Assembly (NCBI GenBank): GCA_947482345.1
Contig: CANKJN010000017.1
Coordinates: forward strand, 1-33,762
From: Spartobacteria bacterium
GTDB taxonomy: Bacteria > Verrucomicrobiota > Verrucomicrobiia > Chthoniobacterales > UBA6821
Direction of reading: 5' to 3'
Length of the DNA stretch: 33,762 nt
The translations under genes and the position numbers were made by a program. Below the pieces are notes generated by a model. The model saw nothing but the letters and a program-made list of their open reading frames with translations, was not told the origin of the DNA and made no database searches. Position 1 is the first letter of the stretch, and every line of letters starts with the position of its first letter. Shown here in pieces: positions 24,307-33,562 of the stretch.

Positions 24307-25752
24307 TTATCGGGGAAGGGCGGTGCCAACCATCTTCAGGATGAGCTGGGGATAGAATCCGGCGATCATGAGTGGCACGAGCAGGAGGATGACGCTCCAC
24401 TTGGCGCCCGTGCCGATGTCGGCGAGGCCCTCCCAACGCTGTGCGATGGGACCCCAGAAGATATTGCGGTAGGCGCGGAGCATGTAGATCGCCGAGATCA
24501 CGACACCCCAGACTCCGACGATGACCGGGATGATCATCGCTGGGCCGTAAGCCGTGGCTCCGAAAAATACGAGGATCTCTCCCGCAAAGTTAGCGAATCC
24601 GGGCAGACCGACCGAGGCCATCGCGGCGAAGCCGAAGAGGAGCCCGAGGACAGGCGTGGCCTTGGCCAGACCTCCGAGTTCCGCATAGTCTAGGGTTCCG
24701 GTGCGGCTGCGGATTTCGCCGCAGAGGGCGAAGGCCGCGGCCACCGAGAGGCCGTGGGCGAACATCAGGAGCGCCGCGCCGTTGATGCCGATCAGGTTCA
24801 GTGCTGCCAGACCAAGGAAGATGTACCCCATGTGCATGACGCTCGAGTAGCCGACGGTCCAGTCGAGCCGTTTCTGAGAGACGGTGACATATCCGATGTA
24901 GAGGATGTTTCCGACCACGAGGAGAAGAAGCAGGCCGTTGAGTTCGTGCATCGCCTCGGGGAAGATCGGAAGGGCGATGCGGATCAGGCCGTAGAGGCCG
25001 AACTTCTTGAGAACGCCGGCGTGAAGCATGGCCGCGGGGGCGGGAGCGCAGGCGTAGGCCGGGGGCGCCCAGGAATGGAACGGGAAGAGCGAGACCAGCG
25101 ACCCGAAACCGACGAGCAGGATCAGGTAGATCCAGGCGGAGGGATGGAAGGCGCCCGTTGCGGCCATCTGGTCGAGTTCGCGCAGGTCGAGGGTCCGGTG
25201 TCCCGCCGGGATACTGAGGTAGAGGGCGATCAATCCAATCAACAGGACGAAGCTTCCGAGACCGAGGTAGATGGTCGCCTTCCAGGCGGCGGCCTGGCGG
25301 TCACCCGATCCCCAGATGCCGATCATGAGGAAGGTCGGGATGAGGGCGAGTTCGTGGAAGGAGTAGAGGAAGAGGACATCGAGCGAGGCAAATGCCCCGA
25401 TCACCCCCGCCGAGATGAAGAGGAGGGAGATGTAGTAGAGGCCCTCGTGCTTGCCGACCTTGGGGGCGACCCAGAGGGCGGAGACCGTCACGAGCGTGGC
25501 AAGCAGGAGCATCGTCAGGGTGAGACCGTCGGCTCCGAGGGTCATGTTGATGCCGAGCTTGGGAAGGATCTTCCACTCGGAGAGGAACTGCCATCCGCCA
25601 TCAATCCTGTCGTATGCGAAGAAGAGGACGAGGGCCGCGGCGAGGTTTGCAACGGCGGCACCGAGCGCGGTGCGACGTGGGTCCGCCCCCACCATGATGA
25701 GGAGGGATGCCGCAAGCGGCAGAAGGATCGTGAGTATCAGGAGAAGGCTCAT
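24307..25752 (-). CDS. nuoM: NADH-quinone oxidoreductase subunit M
   Basis: A 481-residue antiporter-like subunit of complex I. Seen: DGLTLTMLLLATLVTVSALW near the start, SLDVLFLYSFHELALIPTFLMIGIWG with the conserved TM5 Glu, FPFHSWAPPAYACAPAPAAMLHAGVLKKFGLYGLIRI (TM7 and the broken helix) and DWTVGYSSVMHMGYIFLG. About 14 membrane helices are expected. The usual text in the TM7 loop is LPDAHTEAPTAGS; here it reads PPAYACAPAPAAM, a visible divergence. The start follows CCCTTTCCTGAC. Gap to nuoL 18 bp. Confidence 0.96.
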   Translation of the reverse strand: MSLLLILTILLPLAASLLIMVGADPRRTALGAAVANLAAALVLFFAYDRIDGGWQFLSEWKILPKLGINMTLGADGLTLTMLLLATLVTVSALWVAPKVGKHEGLYYISLLFISAGVIGAFASLDVLFLYSFHELALIPTFLMIGIWGSGDRQAAAWKATIYLGLGSFVLLIGLIALYLSIPAGHRTLDLRELDQMAATGAFHPSAWIYLILLVGFGSLVSLFPFHSWAPPAYACAPAPAAMLHAGVLKKFGLYGLIRIALPIFPEAMHELNGLLLLLVVGNILYIGYVTVSQKRLDWTVGYSSVMHMGYIFLGLAALNLIGINGAALLMFAHGLSVAAAFALCGEIRSRTGTLDYAELGGLAKATPVLGLLFGFAAMASVGLPGFANFAGEILVFFGATAYGPAMIIPVIVGVWGVVISAIYMLRAYRNIFWGPIAQRWEGLADIGTGAKWSVILLLVPLMIAGFYPQLILKMVGTALPR

Positions 25753-25770
25753 GTCAGGAAAGGGATGGTG

Positions 25771-27591
25771 CTATTTGACAGTGAGGAGGAGGTAGATGAG
25801 TCCGACCACACCCGCACCGAAGAAGAAGGCGTAGGCCTGGAGGTTTCCGACCTGCAGGAAGCGGAGGGCGAAGCCGAGCGTCCAGACGACCGTCGCGCTG
25901 CCGCGGACCAGGATGCCGTCGATGAACCAGCGGTCGATGAATGAGAAGATCCGGGCGATGCCACCCTGGATGACGCGGACGATCCAGAAGTAGAGGTCGT
26001 CGATGTAGAAGCGATGCTCGAGGAAGGGGATGCGGATCGGATCCTTCTCGCCGACGTTGCGGTAGATGAGCGCGGCGGCTGCGATACCGACGAAGAAGGC
26101 GGCGCCGAAGACGATCTCCACCCAATGCGGCACCTCCGGCTCGGCGAGGGTTCCGATCGAGTGGAAGAAGAAATGCTCGACGAAGGGATATCCGGCGCAG
26201 ACCGCCGGGATGGCGAGCAGGACGAGCGGGATGGTCATCACGGCCGGGGACTCGTGGGCCTTCTTCGCGTGCTCGCTGCGGGGCTTGCCGAAGAAGACGA
26301 CCAGCGCCTGACGGGTCATGTAGAAGGGGGTGAGCGCCGCGGCAACCACCAGCAGCCAGAAGACCGTGCGGTGATGCTCCCAAGAGCAGGCCATGATGAG
26401 ATCCTTGCTGTAGTGGCCGCTGAAGAAGAAGCAACCCGAGAGGGCCAGCATGCCGCAGCAGTAGGTCAGGAAGGTAACCGGCATCTTGTTCTTGAGGCCG
26501 CCCATCTTCCAGATGTTCTGCTCATGGTGCATCCCGAGGATCACGGAACCGGCCGTGAGGAAGAGGAGGCACTTGAAGAAGGCGTGCGTGAAGAGATGGA
26601 ACATCGGTAGGGCCGCCGAGACGGCGAGTCCCGCTCCGGCGACCATGTAGCCGAGTTGTGAGATGGTGGAGTAGGCGAGAATCCCCTTGATGTCATCCTG
26701 CTGGGTCGCAAGGATGCCGGCCCCGAGCGCGGTGATCGCACCGGTCACGGCAACGACCTCGCAGGCACCGGGCGAGGTGGAGAGGATCGGGAAGATGCGG
26801 ACCAGCAGGTAGACGCCGGCCGCGACCATCGTGGCGGCGTGGAGGAGGGAGGAGACCGGGGTCGGGCCCTCCATCGAGTTCGGAAGCCAGACATGGAGCG
26901 GGAACTGGGCGGACTTGCCTACCGTTCCGCAGAAGATCAGGACGCAGGCGATACCGAGGAGGATCGGGTTCTGGATGAAGACCGCGGAGGATTCGTTGAT
27001 TCCGCCGAAGGTGAACGTGCCGGTCGCGATCCAGAAGAGCAGGATGCCGAGCATGAAGCCGAAATCGCCGATCCTGTTGACCAGGAAGGCCTGCTTGGCG
27101 GCATCGGCGGCTGATTCCTTCCGGAAGTAGTGTCCGATCAGGATGTAGGAACTCACGCCGACGAGCTCCCAGAAGATGAACATCATCACCAGGTTATCGG
27201 CGAGGACGATGCCGAGCATCGAGAAGAGGAAGAGCGAGAGACCGGCAAAATAGCGCCAGTACCCCTCCTCCTCCTTCATGTAGCCGAGCGAGTAGATGAA
27301 GACGATCGGGGCGATGGTCGTCACCACGACAAGCATGGTGCGGCTCAGGGGATCAAGCGCCAGGGCGAAGGGGATCGAGAAGGCATGGTCGAAGTCGATC
27401 CAGTTGAATCCCTGGAAGGTCCCCTCGGCCCCGCCGAGGAAGAGAGTCCATCCGCCGACGCCGGTGATCAGCGCGGAGAGGATGGCGAGGCCGGCGGCGA
27501 AGGGCTTGCTTGTGCGGGTGACCAGAAGGATCAGGGCGGCGGCTACAAGAGGAACCGTGAGGGTAATCCAGGCAATGGTGGAGAGGTGCAT
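25771..27591 (-). CDS. nuoL: NADH-quinone oxidoreductase subunit L
   Basis: A 606-residue antiporter-like subunit, the most distal pump of complex I, with a long lateral helix at its C-terminus. Seen: NLVMMFIFWELVGVSSYILIGHYFRKESAADAAKQAFLVNRIGDFGFMLG, GKSAQFPLHVWLPNSMEGPTPVSSLLHAATMVAAGVYLL, DIKGILAYSTISQLGYMV and HLFTHAFFKCLLFLTAGSVI, all classic NuoL text with the Glu, Lys and His residues of the proton path. Length is usual. The start follows GTTTCCGCCG. Confidence 0.97.
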   Translation of the reverse strand: MHLSTIAWITLTVPLVAAALILLVTRTSKPFAAGLAILSALITGVGGWTLFLGGAEGTFQGFNWIDFDHAFSIPFALALDPLSRTMLVVVTTIAPIVFIYSLGYMKEEEGYWRYFAGLSLFLFSMLGIVLADNLVMMFIFWELVGVSSYILIGHYFRKESAADAAKQAFLVNRIGDFGFMLGILLFWIATGTFTFGGINESSAVFIQNPILLGIACVLIFCGTVGKSAQFPLHVWLPNSMEGPTPVSSLLHAATMVAAGVYLLVRIFPILSTSPGACEVVAVTGAITALGAGILATQQDDIKGILAYSTISQLGYMVAGAGLAVSAALPMFHLFTHAFFKCLLFLTAGSVILGMHHEQNIWKMGGLKNKMPVTFLTYCCGMLALSGCFFFSGHYSKDLIMACSWEHHRTVFWLLVVAAALTPFYMTRQALVVFFGKPRSEHAKKAHESPAVMTIPLVLLAIPAVCAGYPFVEHFFFHSIGTLAEPEVPHWVEIVFGAAFFVGIAAAALIYRNVGEKDPIRIPFLEHRFYIDDLYFWIVRVIQGGIARIFSFIDRWFIDGILVRGSATVVWTLGFALRFLQVGNLQAYAFFFGAGVVGLIYLLLTVK

Positions 27592-27623
27592 CGGCGGAAA
27601 CGTTGGGGCGATCGTAGCTGGCG

Positions 27624-27941
27624 TCAGAATTTCAGGGTGTCGAGATCCTCGACATGGGTCGTCTGGCGGGCACGGTAGAGGGAGACGATGATCGCAAGGC
27701 CGACGGCCACCTCGGCGGCGGCGACGGTGATGATGAAGAAGACGAGTACCTGCACGTCGAAGTTCTGGTGACCCGAGACAAGCCCGTAGCGCGAGAAGGC
27801 GACCAGTGAGAGATTCGCGGCGCTGAGCATCAACTCAAGGCTCATGAAGATGATGATGATGCTGCGGCGGAGCATCACGCCGCCGAGTCCAATGGCGAAG
27901 AGGAGGCCGCTGGCGATCAGGTAGTTGGCGAGTGTCGGCAT
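27624..27941 (-). CDS. nuoK: NADH-quinone oxidoreductase subunit K
   Basis: A 105-residue, three-helix subunit of the complex I membrane arm. Seen: [40 protein letters not shown] with the conserved Glu in the second helix, and [23 protein letters not shown] with the third-helix Glu. Length is normal. It lies 32 bp before nuoL and 18 bp after nuoJ; the start follows CTTCCACGCC. Confidence 0.97.
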   Translation of the reverse strand: MPTLANYLIASGLLFAIGLGGVMLRRSIIIIFMSLELMLSAANLSLVAFSRYGLVSGHQNFDVQVLVFFIITVAAAEVAVGLAIIVSLYRARQTTHVEDLDTLKF

Positions 27942-27959
27942 GGCGTGGAAGCTGTTCGT

Positions 27960-28463
27960 TTATCGGAGAGACTTGCGGCTGAGGACGATCACCCCGACGG
28001 TCGCCGAGAGAAGAAGGACGCCCACCACCTCGAAGGGAAGGCCGAAGGAATGGAAGAGGGTGAAGCCGATCATCTTCACATCCGTGGGCATCCCGGGGGG
28101 AAGGGCCGGAAGCGCCTTGGAGAGGGCGGGGTCGGCGTTGATGACCTGGACGAGGATCGAGAGGAATGCCGCCACCACGAGCGTCCCGCCCAGGGTTGCG
28201 CCGAAGTTCAGGCGGCGCGACTTCTCCGTGCGGAGATCGAGAAGCATGATGATGAAGAGGAAGAGGACCATCACCGCACCCGCGTAGACCAGCACCTGGA
28301 TGATGCCGATGAACGTGGCGTCGAGGGTCACGAAGAGGGCCGCAAGGCTGATGAAGCACATCACCAGCGACATCGCGCAGGAGACGGGATTGCGGAGCAG
28401 CACGACGCTCAATCCGAAGAGGATCATCAGCGAGGCGAAGAACCAGAAGGCGGTGAGGAGCAT
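27960..28463 (-). CDS. nuoJ: NADH-quinone oxidoreductase subunit J
   Basis: A 167-residue subunit with about five membrane helices. Seen: SLVMCFISLAALFVTLDATFIGIIQVLVYAGAVMVLFLFIIMLLD, where the VYAGAVMVLFLF segment holds the flexible third helix linked to coupling. The C-terminal part ends in VGVIVLSRKS. The start follows TTTTCCACCC. A 179-bp gap, unusual for this cluster, separates it from nuoI upstream. Confidence 0.96.
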   Translation of the reverse strand: MLLTAFWFFASLMILFGLSVVLLRNPVSCAMSLVMCFISLAALFVTLDATFIGIIQVLVYAGAVMVLFLFIIMLLDLRTEKSRRLNFGATLGGTLVVAAFLSILVQVINADPALSKALPALPPGMPTDVKMIGFTLFHSFGLPFEVVGVLLLSATVGVIVLSRKSLR

Positions 28464-28642
28464 GGGTGGAAAATTAGAGAGAAGGATGAGACTTGAAACT
28501 TGAAACCTGAGTCAGAAGGAATTGAAGGAAGGAAGATCGGAAAGGATGGAGGATGAAAAGAGTGTCGTAAGGAGTTGGATGCTGACTTGGCCGGCTCTTT
28601 TTAACGTTTCAACTTTTTAACTTTTTAACCGGGGGATGGGGG
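28464..28642. other. Low-complexity spacer between nuoI and nuoJ
   Basis: A 179-bp spacer in an otherwise compact operon. On the plus strand it contains a tandem ACTTGAA pair (28491-28504), a purine-rich run of GGAAGGAA/GGATGAAAAG type, and a tandem AACTTTTT pair ending at about 28628. No open frame, promoter or terminator is convincing. Confidence 0.5.
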
Positions 28643-29173
28643 TTACTTCAGCTCGTTCCACTTGAAGACGAGGCCCTCGCGGACGCCGCCCAACTTGTAG
28701 AGCGTCTCCTTGTCGTGGACCATCTCGGCGCGGTTGAGACCGGTGATGGAGTAATCCTTGCGGAGGTAGATGGCCTGCTCGGGGCAGACCTCCTCGCAGA
28801 GACCGCAGTAGATGCAGCGGGTCATGTCGATGTCGAACTCCTCGGGGCGCTTCTCGACCTTGCGCCACTTGTCCCCCTCGGGGATTTCCATCGGCTTGAT
28901 GGTGATCGCGCGGGGCGGGCAGATGAACTCGCAGAGTTGGCAGGCAACGCAGCGGTCCTTACCATGCTCGTCGGCAACCAGCGTCGGGGCGCCGCGGTAC
29001 CAGTCGGGCATGTTCGCGTCCCATTTCTCCTCGGGATACTGCATGGTCACGATCCCCTTGTTGAAGATAGCGCGCTTGAGATGCTTCCAGGTGATGGCGA
29101 GACCGGCCAGCACGGCGGGGAGATAGAACTTCTCCGCGAGGGTCAGCTTGGGACGTTCGACGACAATGGCCAT
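28643..29173 (-). CDS. nuoI: NADH-quinone oxidoreductase subunit I
   Basis: A 176-residue ferredoxin-like subunit that carries clusters N6a and N6b, the last steps of the electron wire before N2. Two 4Fe-4S motifs are intact: CVACQLCEFICP (C75, C78, C81, C85) and CIYCGLCEEVCP (C120, C123, C126, C130). The first ~45 residues form the amphipathic anchor that contacts NuoH. The leader lacks both Shine-Dalgarno and the TTTCC motif. It follows nuoH by 19 bp. Confidence 0.97.
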   Translation of the reverse strand: MAIVVERPKLTLAEKFYLPAVLAGLAITWKHLKRAIFNKGIVTMQYPEEKWDANMPDWYRGAPTLVADEHGKDRCVACQLCEFICPPRAITIKPMEIPEGDKWRKVEKRPEEFDIDMTRCIYCGLCEEVCPEQAIYLRKDYSITGLNRAEMVHDKETLYKLGGVREGLVFKWNELK

Positions 29174-29192
29174 GGCGTGGTGTGGGTTGGGG

Positions 29193-30386
29193 TCAGTTGC
29201 GCACGAGGGCGAGGATGACGGCGGTGAGGAAGATATTGAAGAGGGCGATCGGGAAGAAGCCCAACCAGCCCAGCTTCATCAGCTGGTCGTAGCGGAAGCG
29301 GGGGAGCGTCCAGCGGACCCAGATCATGAAAAGAAGCAGGAGGGATACCTTCACGAAGAAGACCCCGATGTTGACCAGTCCCCAGAACCAGCCGTGGGAA
29401 CCGTCTGGGATCAGTGGGCAGCTCCAGCCGCCCAGGAAGAGGGAGACGATCGCGCCGGAACCGGCGAACATCGCCGCATACTCGCCCAGGAAGAAGAGGG
29501 CGAAGTTCATCGAGGCATACTCGGTGTGGTAGCCGCCGACGAGTTCCTGCTCAGCCTCGGGAAGATCGAAGGGGAGGCGGTTGGTCTCGGCGAAGATCGA
29601 GACCAGGAAGATCACGAAGGAGATCAGGAGCGGGATCCAGAGCAGCAGACGCTGGAGGCTCACCCCGGCCACAAAGGCATGGAGCGCGTCGGCGGGATGA
29701 AGCAGGGAGCCGACCGAGAAGCCCTTCGGCCAGAAGGGGGAGACCAGCCATCCGTTCACCACCTGCCAGTCGATGATCTCGTTGAGATTGAGCGAACCGC
29801 AGATCATGAAGACCGGGATGATTGAGAGGCCCATCGAGAGCTCGTAGGAGATCATCTGGGAGGAGGAGCGGATGCCACCCAGGAAGGGGAACTTCGAGTT
29901 CGAGGCCCAGCCGGCGAGCGTGATGCCGTAGACGCTCAGCGAGGCGATCGCGAAGATGTAGAGGACGCCGATGTTCAGGTTGGCGATCGTCATCTCCACC
30001 CCGAAGAGAGTGCTTCCGAAGGGAAGGACCGCGAGCACCAGGATAGGCGGGATCATCACGAGCTTCGGGGCGAGCCAGAAGTAGAACTTATTGACACCGC
30101 CGGGCACGAAATTCTCCTTGGTTAGGAGCTTGATCGGGTCTGCCACCATCTGCCCAAGACCGAAGAAGAAGGAATCCTTCTTGCCACCGATCAGGGTGAA
30201 CGGGATACCGACGCGGTTCGGGCCCACACGATCCTGAATGAAGGCACTGACCTTGCGCTCCGCAAAAACCGTGACCGAGACCACGATGATGGTGAGATTC
30301 AGGAAGATGAAAGACTTCAGGAACGTGGTCCAGAGGAGGAACACCCAGGGGATGTTCAGAAAGTAAAGGATCAGGTCGAGGTCCAT
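29193..30386 (-). CDS. nuoH: NADH-quinone oxidoreductase subunit H
   Basis: A 397-residue membrane subunit that forms the quinone-binding cavity at the junction of the two arms of complex I. Seen: VFAERKVSAFIQDRVGPNRVG, FVPGGVNKFYFWLAP, GWASNSKFPFLGGIRSSSQMISYELSMG and FDLPEAEQELVGGYHTEYASMNFALFFLGEY, with the conserved acidic residues of the E channel. It is longer than the E. coli protein (about 325) because of extra residues around 210-250. First gene of the nuo block here; no nuoA-G upstream. The start follows TTTTTCCGACTC. Confidence 0.97.
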   Translation of the reverse strand: MDLDLILYFLNIPWVFLLWTTFLKSFIFLNLTIIVVSVTVFAERKVSAFIQDRVGPNRVGIPFTLIGGKKDSFFFGLGQMVADPIKLLTKENFVPGGVNKFYFWLAPKLVMIPPILVLAVLPFGSTLFGVEMTIANLNIGVLYIFAIASLSVYGITLAGWASNSKFPFLGGIRSSSQMISYELSMGLSIIPVFMICGSLNLNEIIDWQVVNGWLVSPFWPKGFSVGSLLHPADALHAFVAGVSLQRLLLWIPLLISFVIFLVSIFAETNRLPFDLPEAEQELVGGYHTEYASMNFALFFLGEYAAMFAGSGAIVSLFLGGWSCPLIPDGSHGWFWGLVNIGVFFVKVSLLLLFMIWVRWTLPRFRYDQLMKLGWLGFFPIALFNIFLTAVILALVRN

Positions 30387-30520
30387 GAGTCGGAAAAAGA
30401 AATCGAAGCCTTGATTTGGTATCCACCCAGCGCCCCGATGTCGAGACGCAATGGGGAAAATTTGGGGGAATCGGTCCCGCAGAGGCGCAGAGACGCGGAG
30501 ATTTTGAATCAGGAACTCAA

Positions 30521-30554
30521 CCGTAACGGCTGCGAAGCAACGGCCGGGCCAGCC
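30521..30554 (+). repeat. 34-bp dispersed repeat, copy 1
   Basis: It begins CCGTAACGGCTGCGAAGC and ends GGGCCAGCC. It recurs inverted at 33563-33596 with two differences in 34 positions. It contains the short dyad CCGT-A-ACGG and GCGAAGC, which can form a mini-hairpin. Confidence 0.8.
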
Positions 30555-30626
30555 AACTCAGGAAAGCCCCCTTGAGGGTACCTGAGAGGCACAGGGATTT
30601 TTATGGATTCATAAACTTAGCACAAG

Positions 30627-30724
30627 GGTTGGAAGTCGGGATGCCGCGCTAGGCGTGTGAGCGAAGCCGTAGTCATCCTACGGCGAGCGAGCAACAACAA
30701 CGCGCGGCGCCCGAATCCCAAACC
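30627..30724. repeat. Imperfect 98-bp palindrome abutting the BI-1 gene's stop codon
   Basis: The outer arms 30627-30649 and 30702-30724 pair at about 19 of 24 aligned positions (GGTTGG... and ...CCAAACC, with a shared GCCGCGC core). An inner perfect stem pairs GCCGTAG (30666-30672) with CTACGGC (30678-30684). The right arm ends immediately before the stop codon of the BI-1 gene, so the transcript of that gene would carry the hairpin as its 3' end. There is no T-run of terminator type. Confidence 0.65.
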
Positions 30725-31459
30725 TTACCGGTTGTTGCCGGAGAGGTTGGAGAGCAACCGCAAAATCGAGATATAGAGCCAGACAACAGTCACGAGCAGT
30801 CCGAAGGCCCCGTACCACTCCATGTACCGCGGAGCAGTTCCGGAATCAGCCGACTGCTTGATGAACTCAAAGTCAATGATGAGGTTCAGGGCGGCGATCA
30901 CGACGACCGCGAGGCTGAAGATGATCCCGAGTTGGCCTCCGCCGAAGATTGGGAGGTTGATGTGGAAGAAGGAGAGGATGAAGCCGAGCAGGTAGGTCAG
31001 CATGATCCCGAGGGTCGCGCCGACCACCACCTTCACGAACATCGGGGTGGCCCGGAGGATGTTCCCCTGGAAGAGGAAGAGCATTCCGGCAAAGGTGCCG
31101 AAGGTCAGCATGACCGCCTGCAGGGTGATGCCGCCGGTCTTCGCCTCGTACATGGCGGAGATCCCGCCGATGAAGAGACCCTCGCAGAGCGCGTAGATCG
31201 GCGCGGTGACGGGAGCCCACGACTGCTTGAACACAGTGACAAGGGCCAGAATGAAGCCGGCGATCGCTCCCACCGCGGCGTATCCCATGCCGGCGGTGGA
31301 GTAGCCGTTACGCGTGGCAGACCAGGTGTAGGCGGCGCCGATAATCGTGAGGATCAGGAGGATGGCCGACTTATTGACGGTGCCCCGCAGGGTCATGGTG
31401 CCGGAGGTACCGGGGACGACTTCGAAATCTGCGCGCTCGAGGACGGGATTGGTTGCCAT
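30725..31459 (-). CDS. Bax inhibitor-1 / YccA family membrane protein
   Basis: A 244-residue membrane protein with about seven helices: [112 protein letters not shown] and [21 protein letters not shown]. The DFEFI and late Asp positions agree with the BI-1/YetJ group, whose members act as pH-sensitive Ca2+ leak channels in some bacteria. The longer N-terminus ([13 protein letters not shown]) is typical of the YccA-like branch. The leader carries GAGAG 5 bp before the ATG. Divergent from pckG, with a 130-bp shared regulatory gap. Confidence 0.92.
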   Translation of the reverse strand: MATNPVLERADFEVVPGTSGTMTLRGTVNKSAILLILTIIGAAYTWSATRNGYSTAGMGYAAVGAIAGFILALVTVFKQSWAPVTAPIYALCEGLFIGGISAMYEAKTGGITLQAVMLTFGTFAGMLFLFQGNILRATPMFVKVVVGATLGIMLTYLLGFILSFFHINLPIFGGGQLGIIFSLAVVVIAALNLIIDFEFIKQSADSGTAPRYMEWYGAFGLLVTVVWLYISILRLLSNLSGNNR

Positions 31460-31589
31460 ATTCTCTCAAAGTAAGCCGCCCGGAGCGCTTTGTCATCCGC
31501 AAACACGACGCTTTTTTCTTTTTTCTTTTTCCCTCCCCGCCCCGGCAATCTGGCTTGCGACCACTTCGGAAAAAACGCAAAATAAGGCC

Positions 31590-33443
31590 ATGAGCAACAC
31601 GACGCACGAAGCAGTGAGACCCGGCAGCAAACAACCCTCCATACCCGCCGTGGTGGAGTGGGTGAAGGAGGTTGCTGAAATCACGAAGCCCGAGGCCGTT
31701 TACTGGTGCGACGGCAGCGAAGCCGAGGACAAGGCGATGCGCGAACTGATGGTCTCCTCCGGTTCGGCCATCCGGCTCAACCCCGACAAGCGCCCCAACT
31801 CCCTGCTCGTCCGCAGCAACCCCAAGGACGTGGCCCGCGTCGAGGAGCGCACCTTCATCTGCAGCAAGACCCGGAAGGATGCCGGCCCCACCAATAACTG
31901 GTGCGACCCCGCCTCCATGAAGGCCACGATGAACGGCCTCTACGAAGGGTGCATGAAGGGCCGCACCATGTACGTCATCCCCTTCAGCATGGGGCCCGTC
32001 GGCTCCCCCATCTCCCAGTACGGCATCGAACTCTCCGACAGCCCCTATGTGGTCGCCAACATGCGCATCATGACCCGCATGGGGTCGGCGGTGTATCCCG
32101 AGATCGCCAGGACCGGACAGTACGTGAAGTGCATCCACTCGGTCGGCAAGCCGCTGGCCCCCGGCGAAAAGGACGTCGCCTGGCCGTGCGACCCCGAGAA
32201 CACCTACATCACCCACTTCCCGGAGGATCGCCTCATCATGAGCTACGGCTCCGGCTACGGCGGCAACGCCCTGCTTGGAAAGAAATGCTTTGCCTTGCGC
32301 ATCGCCTCGGCGATGGCCCGCGACGAGGGATGGATGGCCGAGCACATGCTCATCCTCGGCGTGAAGGATCCCACCGGGGCAAAGACCTACGTCACCGCGG
32401 CCTTCCCGAGCGCCTGTGGCAAGACGAACTTCGCCATGATCATCCCTCCCCAGCATCTCAAGGAAGAGGGCTGGGAGGTCTCCTGCGTCGGCGACGACAT
32501 CGCTTGGATCAAGCCCGGCACCGACGGCTGGCTCCGCGCCATCAACCCGGAAGCCGGATTCTTCGGCGTCGCACCCGGCACCTCCTACGAGAGCAACCCG
32601 ATGGCGATGGACTCCATCCGGCACGACACCATCTTCACCAACGTCGGCCTGACCGATGACGGCGACGTCTGGTGGGAAGGGATGACCAAGCAACCGCCCG
32701 CCCACCTCATCGACTGGAAGGGGAACGACTGGAAGCCCGGTCAACTCGACGCCGAGGGCAAGCCCGTCCTCTCAAGCCACCCGAACAGCCGCTTCACCGC
32801 GCCTGCAAGGAACTGCCCGATCATCGATCCTGAGTGGGAGAACCCCGACGGGGTGAAGATCAGCGCCATCGTTTTCGGAGGCCGACGCGCCACGACGATG
32901 CCCCTCATCTTCCAGTCCTTCAACTGGGTTCATGGAGTCTACCTGGGCGCCACTGTCGGCTCCGAGATGACCGCGGCCGCGGCCGGAACGGTCGGCCAGG
33001 TCCGCCGCGACCCGATGGCGATGCTCCCCTTCTGCGGCTATAACATGGGGGACTACTTCGCCCACTGGCTCGAGATGCGCCGCTTCGTGAAGCACCTGCC
33101 GCGCGTCTTCCACGTGAACTGGTTCCGCAAGAGCCCCGAGGGGAAATTCCTCTGGCCGGGCTTCGGCGACAACATGCGCGTGCTCAAGTGGATCGTCCAG
33201 CGCTGCCAGCAGGGCGCCCATGCGCTCGAGACATCCATCGGATGGGTTCCCGAGTACAAGGACCTCGATATGGTGGGACTCGAGGGAGTGAGCTCTCCGG
33301 AGGCCTTTGAGGAACTCCAGAAGATCGATCCGGCCGAGTGGCACAGGGAGCTGGTCCTCCAGGACGAGCTCTTCATGAAGCTCTACAGCCACCTGCCCAA
33401 GGAACTCGTCTTCCAGCGCGAACTCCTGATCTCCCGCCTCTAA
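31590..33443 (+). CDS. pckG: Phosphoenolpyruvate carboxykinase (GTP)
   Basis: A 617-residue GTP-type PEPCK that interconverts oxaloacetate and phosphoenolpyruvate, the entry to gluconeogenesis. Seen: [23 protein letters not shown] (substrate and metal site), kinase-1a loop [12 protein letters not shown] with the reactive Cys276, [11 protein letters not shown] (kinase-2), [21 protein letters not shown] and [21 protein letters not shown] (guanine pocket). Length is usual. The ATG at 31590 is chosen because homology begins near there; the upstream open frame runs into the BI-1 gene on the other strand. A weak AAGG precedes the start closely. Confidence 0.97.
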   Translation: MSNTTHEAVRPGSKQPSIPAVVEWVKEVAEITKPEAVYWCDGSEAEDKAMRELMVSSGSAIRLNPDKRPNSLLVRSNPKDVARVEERTFICSKTRKDAGPTNNWCDPASMKATMNGLYEGCMKGRTMYVIPFSMGPVGSPISQYGIELSDSPYVVANMRIMTRMGSAVYPEIARTGQYVKCIHSVGKPLAPGEKDVAWPCDPENTYITHFPEDRLIMSYGSGYGGNALLGKKCFALRIASAMARDEGWMAEHMLILGVKDPTGAKTYVTAAFPSACGKTNFAMIIPPQHLKEEGWEVSCVGDDIAWIKPGTDGWLRAINPEAGFFGVAPGTSYESNPMAMDSIRHDTIFTNVGLTDDGDVWWEGMTKQPPAHLIDWKGNDWKPGQLDAEGKPVLSSHPNSRFTAPARNCPIIDPEWENPDGVKISAIVFGGRRATTMPLIFQSFNWVHGVYLGATVGSEMTAAAAGTVGQVRRDPMAMLPFCGYNMGDYFAHWLEMRRFVKHLPRVFHVNWFRKSPEGKFLWPGFGDNMRVLKWIVQRCQQGAHALETSIGWVPEYKDLDMVGLEGVSSPEAFEELQKIDPAEWHRELVLQDELFMKLYSHLPKELVFQRELLISRL

Positions 33444-33562
33444 AAACAGGGATGGTGATGCATGGAAGTTTTTACAGGGATGAAGGGGATAAAAGGGATG
33501 CTCACTACCGAGTCCTTGTTCCCGAGAACTACCCGAGACAGCATTCATGGTTCACCCCCCTT

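Larger units (their letters stand above)
30387..30724. other. Intergenic region with two repeat elements between nuoH and the BI-1 gene
   Basis: The 338-bp gap holds a 34-bp dispersed repeat (30521-30554) and a ~98-bp imperfect palindrome (30627-30724), each listed separately. It must also hold the promoter of the nuo block, but no clear -35/-10 pair was found. No convincing gene. Confidence 0.6.

Noticed and set aside
22960-25944. Long plus-strand open frames (577 and 396 codons) opposite nuoN and nuoM
   Set aside because: They are rich in Glu, Asp, Gly and Arg without any domain, and lie antisense to clearly conserved complex I genes. High GC and codon bias of the real genes keep these frames open.
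31371-32744. A 457-codon minus-strand frame opposite pckG
   Set aside because: It is antisense to a fully conserved PEP carboxykinase, overlaps the BI-1 gene start, and has no recognisable domain.
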